From Herbaspirillum sp. AP02 (GTDB taxonomy: Bacteria > Pseudomonadota > Gammaproteobacteria > Burkholderiales > Burkholderiaceae_D): 64,000 nt of DNA. The notes below the pieces were generated by a model, which was not told the DNA's origin, ran no database searches, and was given only the letters and a program-made list of their open reading frames with translations. The stretch spans positions 124,001-188,000 of the forward strand of contig NZ_JADWMY010000006.1 of the NCBI RefSeq assembly GCF_015767275.1. The letters run 5' to 3'. The translations under genes and the position numbers were made by a program. Of this stretch, positions 27,774-35,833 are shown in pieces. Positions within the stretch are counted from its first letter, which is position 1. Each line of letters starts with the position of its first letter.

Positions 27774-28484
27774 ATGACCATCCTGAAACCTGCCGTCCTG
27801 GCATCGGCGGCTGCCTTGTGCCTGACGCTGGCATCGCTTGCTTCCCTCTCCACAGCCTATGCGGCGGAGGCTGCCGTGGCCGTGCCGGCGCCGGCTGGCA
27901 AGGCCATGCTGGCCTCGAATGCAGCCAGCGAGACCGTGGTGCTGGCCGGAGGCTGCTTCTGGGGCGTGCAGGGGGTGTTCCAGCATACCCAGGGGGTATT
28001 GAAGGCCGTTTCCGGCTATGCCGGTGGCAAGGCCGATACCGCCAGCTATTCCATCGTCAGCTCTGGCACCACCGGCCATGCGGAGGCAGTGCAGGTGACC
28101 TATGATCCGCGCAAGATTTCCTTTGGTCAGCTGCTGCAGATCTATTTTTCGGTAGCGCACGATCCTACCCAGCTCAATCGCCAGGGCCCGGACCAGGGTA
28201 CGCAATATCGCTCGGCCATCTTCACCGCCAGCGACGAGCAGAAGCAGGCGGCCCAGGCCTACATTGCGCAGATCAACGCGGCCAAGGTGTTTTCCGCACC
28301 GATCGTGACCCAGGTGGCGCCGCTGCAGGGCTTCTACCGTGCCGAGGATTACCATCAGGATTACGCCACCCTGCATCCCAACCAGCCCTACATCGCCTAC
28401 AACGACCTGCCCAAGATCGGCAACCTGCAGAAGATGTATCCGGCCATCTACCGCGCCGATCCGGTGCTGGTGTTCAAACGCTGA
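27774..28484 (+). CDS. msrA: Exported peptide methionine (S)-S-oxide reductase MsrA
   Basis: The 236-residue protein begins with a Sec signal peptide (ALCLTLASLASLSTAYA|AE), so this MsrA works in the periplasm rather than the cytoplasm. The catalytic cysteine is in VVLAGGCFWGVQGVFQ, with SGYAGGKADTASYSIVSSGT, GHAEAVQVTYDP and FYRAEDYHQDYATLHP following the family order. A CGGAGAAT site precedes the ATG. Placed 70 bases after msrQ, it adds a second route for repair of the same damage. Confidence 0.93.
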   Translation: MTILKPAVLASAAALCLTLASLASLSTAYAAEAAVAVPAPAGKAMLASNAASETVVLAGGCFWGVQGVFQHTQGVLKAVSGYAGGKADTASYSIVSSGTTGHAEAVQVTYDPRKISFGQLLQIYFSVAHDPTQLNRQGPDQGTQYRSAIFTASDEQKQAAQAYIAQINAAKVFSAPIVTQVAPLQGFYRAEDYHQDYATLHPNQPYIAYNDLPKIGNLQKMYPAIYRADPVLVFKR

Positions 28485-28563
28485 CATTGCCCCGCCAGCT
28501 AGCGTTCGCCCCCGTGGCGGGCAGGGATGAGACAATACGCCCGTTTGTCTCCCTTGCCCCGTC

Positions 28564-30285
28564 ATGAATCCACACGCCTCTCTTCAGCTCGCCCTCGACC
28601 AATTCGACCTGCAGGACTACGCTGCTGCCGAGCAATCGCTGTTTGCCTTGCTTGAACAGCATCCGCAGCACAAGGATGCGCTGCACCTGTTGGGTAGCGT
28701 GGCGGCCGCGCAAGGACGTTTCGAGGAGGCTGCACTAGCCTGGCAGCAGGCGCTGCGGCTGGTCGAGCCGGACAGCGAGGAAGCGCTGGCCCTGCGTTAT
28801 CGCCTGGGCCGCGCCTTCTATGAACAGGGTCGCTTTGAAGATGCCTTCCTGCTCTATCGCGATCTGATCGAGGCGGGCCATCAGCAGGCCGAATTCTTCG
28901 TCGCCGCAGCGGCCGCCCTGCAGGCAATGTCACCTTCCGGCAAGAATGACCGGCAGGTGCTGGCCCTGCTGGAGGAGGCCCTCCAGCGCAATCCCGAACA
29001 AGCCGACACCTGGCACCGCAAGGCATTGCTGCATGAGCGCGCCGGTCAATGGGAGGCGGCGCGCGACTGCATCCACCAGGCGCTGCGCCTGAACGATCAG
29101 TCTGCGCAGCTCTGGCTGGCCGCTGGATTGATTGAGCACGCCCTGGGCGCCTATGAGGAGGCGCTGCGCTACTACGATCAGGCCCTGATTCTCTCGCCGG
29201 AGCTGGTGGATGCCCACGTCAGCCGCGGCACCACGCTGGCCCGCCTGCGTGACCATGAGGAGGCCATCGACAGCTATCGCCGCGCCCTGCGCATCGATGC
29301 GGGAGATGCCGACGCCCACGTCAACCTGGCGCTCTCCCTGCTTGCCCTGGGCCGGCTGGAAGAGGCGCTGCCCTTGTACGAATGGCGCTGGGAGGGACGC
29401 GGCGCCGATCCTTACCGTCATGCGGCGATTCCGGCCTGGAACGGCGGCAGCAGCTTGCACGGCAAACGCATATTGCTGTGGGCTGAGCAAGGGCAGGGCG
29501 ATACCATCCAGTTCAGCCGTTATGTACTGCAGATGCTCGAGGCGGGTGCCGAGGTGGTGCTGGAGGTGCCGTCCAGCCTGCTGCGGCTGATGCAGGGCCT
29601 GTCCTGCGCCACCCGCATCAGGCTGGTAGCGATGGGCGAGGCGTTGCCCGAGGTCGATTTCCAGCTGCCATTGATGAGCCTGCCACTGGTGTGCAATACC
29701 TCCCTGGCCACCATTGCCGACAGCCTGTCCGGCCCGTCCTACCTGAGGCCCGATCCGGCCTTGTGCGGACAATGGGAAGCCCGCATCGCAGCGTGCGCTC
29801 CCCGTGCCGTGGGGCGGGTGCGCGTCGGCCTGGTCTGTTCCGGGAATCCCGGCAACGTCAATGATGCGCGGCGCTCGATCGCCCTGGAACGCTTCGCCAC
29901 CCTGGCGCAGGCTCGTGGGGGGCTGGATTTCTTTGTGCTCCAGCCCGACCTGCGCGAGGCCGACGCCCGATGGCTGGAGCAAGCCGGTCCGCATTGGCAT
30001 GCCCTGGGAGGCGATATCCGTGATTTTGCCGATACGGCGGCCGCCTTGTCCTGCATGGACCTGTTGATCAGCGTCGATACCGCCGCTGCCCACCTGGCCG
30101 GGGCGCTCGGTCGGCCGGTGTGGATCGCCTTGCCCCACGCGCCCGACTGGCGCTGGTTCCTGCAACGACACGACTCCCCCTGGTATCCGAGTGCCCGCCT
30201 GTTCCGCCAGCAGCAACCCGGCGCGTGGAATGACGTCATCGGCACGCTGCGCGCGGCGTTGGCGGTCGACACCTTCGGTACCTGA
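28564..30285 (+). CDS. TPR protein with a C-terminal GT9-like glycosyltransferase domain
   Basis: Residues 1 to about 290 of 573 form about eight tetratricopeptide repeats (for example GAYEEALRYYDQALILSPEL and EEAIDSYRRALRIDAGDADA). Residues 300-570 resemble heptosyltransferase-like GT-B folds: GKRILLWAEQGQGDTIQFSR, then RVGLVCSGNPGNVNDARRSI, and MDLLISVDTAAAHLAGALGR near the nucleotide-sugar site. Such TPR-glycosyltransferases are often found near surface or secreted proteins. Because it opens the adhesin-export region, it may modify a surface protein, but that is inference. No signal peptide is visible, so it is probably cytoplasmic. Confidence 0.75.
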   Translation: MNPHASLQLALDQFDLQDYAAAEQSLFALLEQHPQHKDALHLLGSVAAAQGRFEEAALAWQQALRLVEPDSEEALALRYRLGRAFYEQGRFEDAFLLYRDLIEAGHQQAEFFVAAAAALQAMSPSGKNDRQVLALLEEALQRNPEQADTWHRKALLHERAGQWEAARDCIHQALRLNDQSAQLWLAAGLIEHALGAYEEALRYYDQALILSPELVDAHVSRGTTLARLRDHEEAIDSYRRALRIDAGDADAHVNLALSLLALGRLEEALPLYEWRWEGRGADPYRHAAIPAWNGGSSLHGKRILLWAEQGQGDTIQFSRYVLQMLEAGAEVVLEVPSSLLRLMQGLSCATRIRLVAMGEALPEVDFQLPLMSLPLVCNTSLATIADSLSGPSYLRPDPALCGQWEARIAACAPRAVGRVRVGLVCSGNPGNVNDARRSIALERFATLAQARGGLDFFVLQPDLREADARWLEQAGPHWHALGGDIRDFADTAAALSCMDLLISVDTAAAHLAGALGRPVWIALPHAPDWRWFLQRHDSPWYPSARLFRQQQPGAWNDVIGTLRAALAVDTFGT

Positions 30286-30618
30286 CGACCCGCCTGGATC
30301 CGGGCATGGCATCCCTGCTTGCCTGGACATTCTTCACGCAATCTGAAATTTCTTGGCATTTCTAGAAAAAATTCTAGATTGCGCGAGCACTTCTGCACCA
30401 ATAGACAATTCGTCACTCCTCGCATTTCCGCGATCATCCAAAGCCCATTCTTGTCCTTGTCGTTGCCTGCTGCCGATCGGCGACAGTGATATTCCGAGCG
30501 CGTTGTCGGACGTCACTGACCGGTTGGCCAGTTTCGCTTTGCTCACCGCCTGTGGTGCGTGAAGGAAGCGAATTGCGCGACAACCTGTGGGGACGAGACC
30601 AACAGGAAATGATCGCCA
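30286..30618. other. Intergenic region before the TolC-family gene, with a palindrome
   Basis: This gap of 333 bases holds TCTAGAA-AAAA-TTCTAGA at 30361-30378, an interrupted palindrome in a short AT-rich patch. It is a possible operator or promoter element for the outer-membrane export gene at 30619. I see no gene here. Confidence 0.45.
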
Positions 30619-31941
30619 ATGAACGAGCACACCAGACAACGCGCTTCCCGCCCTTCACAGAGTACCCCGTTCACCCAGCGCCGCCGCGCCGCCAGCCTGG
30701 CCGGCATGTTCGCGTTAGCCCTGGCGGGCTGGAGCACCCAGGCCGATGCCACCACCCTGGGTGAGCTGGTGCGGCAGGCGGCCTTCAACAACCCCTCGGC
30801 ACTGGCGCGGCAGCGCGCCGCCGAAGCCGCAGCCGATGCCGTTTCGGCGGCACGCTGGCAATTCTTCCCCACGCCTTCGCTCTCGGTCGAGCGTGCCGGC
30901 ATGACCAGTTCCCGCGATATCTCCTACAACGGTGATGACACCGTCGTCACCATGCGCCTGCAGCAGACCTTGTGGTCCGGTGGGCGCCTGTCGGGTCAGC
31001 TGGAGCAGGCGGGACATAACCAGCAGTCGGCCGAGGAAGGGCTGCGCGAGCAGCGTTTCCGCCTGGCCGAACAAGTCATTTCGCAATACGGCCTGTGGGT
31101 GCGCTCCGACCTGGCCGCCGCCGCCAACCAGAAGAACCTGAAAGCGCTGGAAGATTTCCTCGCACAAAGCCAGCGCAGAGAGAAGGAAGGTGCTGCCGCC
31201 CAGGTCGATGTCACGCTGGTGCGCGGTCGTCGCGACCAGGCGCTCACCGATCTGCTGGGAGTCAAGGCGAACCGCCTCTCCGCGCGCCTGCAACTGGAAC
31301 AACTGGTCGGCCTGCCGCTGAACGATGATGAGCTGCGCGCTGATGTCGACAGGCAGATGATCGGCGAGGATCTGCCCCTGCTGACCGCAGCCATGCTCGA
31401 CAGCAGCCCCGTGCTCAAGCGCCTGCGCGCAGATGCCAAGGTGCAGGAGGCGGCGATCACGATCCGCAGCGCCTCCTACTGGCCGGAGGTCTATGCCCGC
31501 GTGGAGCATCAACGGGGCAACTTCAGTGTCCGCAACCAGCCCAGCAATAATCGTGCGTTTGTCGGCATGCAGATGCAGCTGGGGGCCGGCTTGTCCCTGG
31601 GCTCGGAGGTCGCTGCCGCTCAAGGACGCTACCAATCGGCCATGCTGGCCGTGGACGCCGCCCGCCTCGAACTGGTCGCGCAATTGGCCGCGACCTTCAC
31701 CGAATATCAGCAGGCCGTGGCGCGCGCCAACAATCTGGACGATGTCGGCTTGTCGGCCGAGGACGTGCTGGCCTCCTACACCCGGCAATATCTCTCGGGA
31801 AGGCGCTCCTGGCTGGACGTGATGAATGCGGTGCGGGAAGTGGTCCAGGCAGATCTGCAAAAAGCGGATGTGACCGCGCTGATCATTGCCGACGGTCGCA
31901 AGCTGCAACTCTGGGCGCACGGATTGGAAGAGGTACGCTGA
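30619..31941 (+). CDS. TolC-family outer-membrane export protein
   Basis: The 440-residue protein has a signal peptide after a basic leader (SLAGMFALALAGWSTQADA). Repeated long helices of the TolC fold follow: TLGELVRQAAFNNPSALARQ, LQQTLWSGGRLSGQLEQAGH, and a second copy in VGMQMQLGAGLSLGSEVAAAQGRY. The ending RQYLSGRRSWLDVMNAVREV is typical of LapE-like partners of type I secretion of adhesins. It would form the outer-membrane channel for the ABC exporter encoded at 33722. An AGGAAA site lies 10 bases before the ATG. Confidence 0.88.
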   Translation: MNEHTRQRASRPSQSTPFTQRRRAASLAGMFALALAGWSTQADATTLGELVRQAAFNNPSALARQRAAEAAADAVSAARWQFFPTPSLSVERAGMTSSRDISYNGDDTVVTMRLQQTLWSGGRLSGQLEQAGHNQQSAEEGLREQRFRLAEQVISQYGLWVRSDLAAAANQKNLKALEDFLAQSQRREKEGAAAQVDVTLVRGRRDQALTDLLGVKANRLSARLQLEQLVGLPLNDDELRADVDRQMIGEDLPLLTAAMLDSSPVLKRLRADAKVQEAAITIRSASYWPEVYARVEHQRGNFSVRNQPSNNRAFVGMQMQLGAGLSLGSEVAAAQGRYQSAMLAVDAARLELVAQLAATFTEYQQAVARANNLDDVGLSAEDVLASYTRQYLSGRRSWLDVMNAVREVVQADLQKADVTALIIADGRKLQLWAHGLEEVR

Positions 31942-31999
31942 TCCTGGTTGATGCGCCCCGCCGGGAGCGCGTCGCAGGTCGTCGTTCGCCGGGGGAGAC

Positions 32000-32908
32000 A
32001 TGATCAATAAGACACAGCTGAAGAACGCGATCCGGCGCAAGGAGTTCATCGTCGTCTATCAGCCCATCGTGGCCTTGGCGAGTGGGCACTGTGCGGGCGC
32101 CGAAGTGCTGGTGCGGTGGCGACGAGAGGATGGCGCGCTGCTTGCGCCAGACCGCTTCCTGCTCGCCGCCCAGCGGCATGGCTGCCTGGACGCGATCACC
32201 GACCTGGTCATCGACCAGGCCATCACCCAGACCGGCGCCATGTTGCGCGATCATCCTGATCTGCATCTGGCCGTCAACGTACCGGCCAATGACATCAACA
32301 GCGGCAGGATATTGAACGTCATCGCTAGAAAGCTGGCCGGCAGCGGCATTGCCTGCAAGCAGTTGTGGTTGGAGGTCACCGAGGGGTGCAGCATGGAATT
32401 GCCGGCCTGCCTGGAGACCCTTTCTCGTGCCCGCAGCAACGGTCACGTCATTGCTCTGGATGATTTCGGTACCGGTTATTCCTGCCTGCGCTACCTGCAT
32501 GAGCTGCCTTGTGACGTGTTGAAACTGGATCGTTCCTTCGTTGCCAGCATCGGAGCGGATGCCATGCCGCACCCGGTGACGGCATGCATCATCGAGATGG
32601 CCCGGCAACTCAGGCTCAGGATAGTCGCCGAGGGCGTTGAGACACCCGAGCAAGCTTGCTACCTGAAACGGGCCGGCGTTGATTTTGCACAGGGATGGTT
32701 CTTCGCCAGGCCGATGCCGGCTTCGGATTTTCTGGGTCATTGCGGATTCGAGGCACCGATGTCGACCGTGTCGCCGGCTGAATCCCGTCTGCCGCTGGCC
32801 ACGCCGGCGTCGGCGCCGGTGAAGATTCTGGCCGGAGCGTCACCGGCCGGTGACATGGCACCGAGGTTGATCATCGGTAAAGAGCTATTGGAGGTGATGA
32901 AGCATTGA
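32000..32908 (+). CDS. EAL-domain cyclic-di-GMP phosphodiesterase
   Basis: The 302-residue protein is a stand-alone EAL domain without sensor or GGDEF parts. All key catalytic motifs are present: GAEVLVRW in place of EAL, the NVPAND asparagine, LEVTEG, ALDDFGTGYSCLRYL with both aspartates, DVLKLDRSF, AEGVETPEQ and QGWFFARPM. It should hydrolyse cyclic-di-GMP. The C-terminal 50 residues are low-complexity. GGGGGAG lies just before the start. Placed between the export channel and exporter genes, it may lower c-di-GMP to control adhesin release or production. Confidence 0.9.
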   Translation: MINKTQLKNAIRRKEFIVVYQPIVALASGHCAGAEVLVRWRREDGALLAPDRFLLAAQRHGCLDAITDLVIDQAITQTGAMLRDHPDLHLAVNVPANDINSGRILNVIARKLAGSGIACKQLWLEVTEGCSMELPACLETLSRARSNGHVIALDDFGTGYSCLRYLHELPCDVLKLDRSFVASIGADAMPHPVTACIIEMARQLRLRIVAEGVETPEQACYLKRAGVDFAQGWFFARPMPASDFLGHCGFEAPMSTVSPAESRLPLATPASAPVKILAGASPAGDMAPRLIIGKELLEVMKH

Positions 32909-33071
32909 CGGATTGTCGCCGAAATTTTGAATTTATCCCTCCCTAAGGAACAATTTCGCAAAGAGGTATCCCTCTATAAAGTTAGTTTTGCGCTGCTGTT
33001 CATGGTCTTGCAGCAATGCTGTCACCGGCACCGACTCATTGTCAGGTTCTTAGGTGGCGAAGAGTGTCAGG

Positions 33072-33110
33072 CTCCCCGCGATTTCGGCAGAACTCACGGG
33101 GAGTTTTTTT
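33072..33110 (+). terminator. Terminator after the EAL gene
   Basis: CTCCCCG pairs with CGGGGAG over an 18-base loop and seven T residues follow. It separates the EAL gene from the exporter gene, which therefore needs its own promoter. Confidence 0.75.
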
Positions 33111-33721
33111 ATGCAGTACTGAGGGAACGAGGTGCAGCTCTTGTCGGAGATTGGGAATGATCTCAACAGTATATTTTTTTCGCAATTTGTCTCGCCTAAC
33201 GACGTCGCACCGCGCGCTTATTGGATAGTGAAAATTCGAACAAATATAAGTGTAATTTTCTAAGTAAATAATGATGAATAAAAATATTTAATGCACTAAA
33301 AGACAATTAAATATTTATATATTTTCAAACATCATAGCCCTCACTTGACGATCTGCCGCAGCGCAATGATGGATGCGTTTCCTTTTGGTAGTTGCCTGCA
33401 TCCGCCGGCATGGCGATGCGCTATCGATAACCGGGAATGCTGACGTTTCAGTCATCGCGGAATGCATCGTCGGAGGGCTTTCTTCCTGCTTCTGCTTTCT
33501 CTTCGATCAAGTCGAGCTTGTCCTGATGACGCGTTGCCTTTCGCTTCTCCAAATCGGTAAGCGGATTGTTGCGCTCGATACCACACCTAACGAATCGCCA
33601 TGAGAAAGAACGTTCTTCGTCATCCTCGCCACCGACCGCATGCGTCGCCCAGGCTGGCTACACCATCGCACGACATGGGTCGCCTCAGTGTCCGTAACCT
33701 TCGCCTCCCGGGAGTCACGCC
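33111..33721 (+). promoter_or_regulatory. AT-rich leader region of the type I exporter gene
   Basis: The stretch 33170-33345 is strikingly AT-rich against a high-GC genome and contains AAATATTTAA (33282-33291) repeated inverted as TTAAATATTT (33307-33316). Such islands often carry H-NS/MvaT-like silencing and the promoter of surface genes. A 41-codon frame (33600-33725) ends overlapping the exporter start but has no ribosome site. A 76-codon frame at 33373-33603 shows no recognisable features. Confidence 0.55.
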
Positions 33722-35833
33722 ATGAGCGAGCTTGCATCCTCCCTGTCGTGGGCGCTCATGACCGTCGCACGACGCCAGGGCGTCGTCATCGACAGCGTCC
33801 GACTCAATGCCGCGATTGCCGCGGCGATGAAGAAATCCGGTGGTACTTCCATCGACATCAATTCCCTGTGCGCTGCCCTGAGCCTGCCCAAGGCCCAGCT
33901 TCTCAAGGTCCCTGAGCGTAGCCAGCTGCCGGTGCTCGGCATCATGCAGGAACGAGGCTGGGGCCTCGTCGTCGATCAGCGTCCTGACGGCCGCTGGATC
34001 TTCATCAGCGAGGAAGGGCATGCGTTGATCGGTGATAGCGATCTGGTGGACGGTGTCTTCAAGATCGATTTTTCCGTTCTCGCAGCCAAGGATGGTCAGA
34101 ATGGATTCGAGCGCGTCTTCAAGGAGGCCCTTGCCGAATTCCGGCCGGTCTTCCTTGAGGTCGTCCTGGCGTCGGTCGTGATGAGCATCATCGCCCTGGG
34201 CGCCTCGATCTTTTCCATGCAGGTCTATGACCGCGTCATCCCCACGCATGGCGTCGCCACGCTGATCGTGCTGGCCATCGGCGTCGGACTTGCCATCCTG
34301 TTCGAGCTGGGGATGAAGTTCGCCCGCTCGCACATCATGGATACCGTCGTCTCGGGTCTGGATGCCAAGCTTTCACAGGCACTCTTCGAACGCCTGCTGT
34401 CCGTCCGCGTGGACCAACTGCCCGGCTCGGTAGGTAGTCTCGCTGGCCAGTTGCGCGGCTATGAACAGATCCGCTCCTTCTACACTTCCCAGACCCTGTT
34501 CACCCTGGTCGACCTGCCGTTGGGCCTGCTGTTCGTGCTGGTGATCGCCTTCATTGCCAGCCCATGGATGGCCGCAGTGCCGACCCTGTTCGGCTTGGCC
34601 GCCATCGCCATCGGTTACCTCTCCAACCGCAAGGTGGTGCGTCTGGCGGACAAGAGTGCCGCCGCCTCCAACCTCAAGACCGGGCTGCTGGTGGAAACCG
34701 TCGAAGGCGTCGAGACCATCAAATCGGGCTCGGGCGGCTGGAAGTTCCTCTCGCGCTGGATTGACGTCAGTGCCGAATCGATCCGCAGCGACATGGCCAT
34801 GCGCGCCATCGGTGACCATGCCGGTTACATCGCCGCCACGTTGCAGCAACTGAGTTACTCGACCACGGTGATCGTCGGCTCCTTCCTTGTCATCAATGGT
34901 CAGATCACCATGGGTGCGCTGATCGCCTGCTCCATCCTCGGTGGCCGCATCCTGGCGCCGGTGGCGATGATCCCGGGCCTGATGGTGCAGCGCGCCCACA
35001 CCAAGGCGACCCTGGCCGGTCTCGAAAAGATCTATGCCCTGCAGACTGATCAGGGTGACGAGCGGCAATTGACCCCCGACAGTCTGCGTGGTGAGTTCCG
35101 CGTGGAAGATGCCAAGTTCACCTACGCCGGCAGCCTGCTCAACGCCATGACGATCGACCAGCTTTCCATCGAGGCCGGCGAGCGGGTCGCCATCCTGGGC
35201 CCGATCGGTGCCGGCAAGTCGACCATCCTGCGCCTGCTGTCGGGCTTGTATCGTCCGCAGCAGGGCCGCATCCTGATCGACGGTCTGGACATTGCCAATA
35301 TCAATCGCCTGACCTTGAACCAGCATATCGGTTACCTGCAACAGGACCATCGACTGTTCGTCGGTACCCTGCGCGAGAACCTGCTGATCGGCCTGCCCGA
35401 TCCGGGGGATGAGGTATTGCGCCGCGTGATGGAGCGCACTGGATTGCTGCGCCTGGTCGCGGCACATCCGAAAGGGCTGGACCTGCCTATCCAGGAGGGC
35501 GGTCGCGGACTGTCCGGTGGTCAGCGTCAGTTGGTGGCATTTACCCGCCTGCTTTTGTGCCGGCCGGACATCTTCCTGCTTGATGAGCCTACCGCCTCCA
35601 TGGACGAAGACCTGGAGCGTCACTGCCTGAGTGTTCTCAATGAAGAAATCAACGGTGGCCGCACGCTCGTCGTAGTCACTCACAAACCTGCATTCCTGCC
35701 GATGGTCGAGCGCGTGATCGTGGTCGTCGGCAACCGCATCGTATTGGATGGTGCGCGCGATGCCGTACTGGCCCGCCTGCGCGGTGAAGCACCGGCTGCA
35801 TCCCCCGATGTCATTGGGGGAGGTGCGCAATGA
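33722..35833 (+). CDS. Type I secretion ABC exporter, LapB-like
   Basis: The 703-residue protein has an N-terminal peptidase-C39-like domain that appears degenerate (no catalytic Cys-His pair seen, residues 1-130), as in LapB/HlyB exporters. A membrane domain of about six segments follows (residues 150-440). The nucleotide-binding domain has Walker A GPIGAGKSTILRLLSG, the Q-loop HIGYLQQD, signature RGLSGGQRQLVAF, and Walker B DIFLLDEPTASMD. It should export one large unfolded substrate through the TolC-like channel. A GGGAG site lies seven bases before the ATG. Its stop overlaps the next start as ATGA. Confidence 0.92.
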   Translation: MSELASSLSWALMTVARRQGVVIDSVRLNAAIAAAMKKSGGTSIDINSLCAALSLPKAQLLKVPERSQLPVLGIMQERGWGLVVDQRPDGRWIFISEEGHALIGDSDLVDGVFKIDFSVLAAKDGQNGFERVFKEALAEFRPVFLEVVLASVVMSIIALGASIFSMQVYDRVIPTHGVATLIVLAIGVGLAILFELGMKFARSHIMDTVVSGLDAKLSQALFERLLSVRVDQLPGSVGSLAGQLRGYEQIRSFYTSQTLFTLVDLPLGLLFVLVIAFIASPWMAAVPTLFGLAAIAIGYLSNRKVVRLADKSAAASNLKTGLLVETVEGVETIKSGSGGWKFLSRWIDVSAESIRSDMAMRAIGDHAGYIAATLQQLSYSTTVIVGSFLVINGQITMGALIACSILGGRILAPVAMIPGLMVQRAHTKATLAGLEKIYALQTDQGDERQLTPDSLRGEFRVEDAKFTYAGSLLNAMTIDQLSIEAGERVAILGPIGAGKSTILRLLSGLYRPQQGRILIDGLDIANINRLTLNQHIGYLQQDHRLFVGTLRENLLIGLPDPGDEVLRRVMERTGLLRLVAAHPKGLDLPIQEGGRGLSGGQRQLVAFTRLLLCRPDIFLLDEPTASMDEDLERHCLSVLNEEINGGRTLVVVTHKPAFLPMVERVIVVVGNRIVLDGARDAVLARLRGEAPAASPDVIGGGAQ

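Noticed and set aside
33373-33603. A 76-codon frame in the gap before the exporter
   Set aside because: No ribosome site and no motif; likely chance in a regulatory region.
33600-33725. A 41-codon frame ending with an ATGA overlap at the exporter start
   Set aside because: No ribosome site, Arg/His/Pro-biased composition and no similarity that I recognise; the overlap could be chance. Left as a possibility for ribosome profiling.
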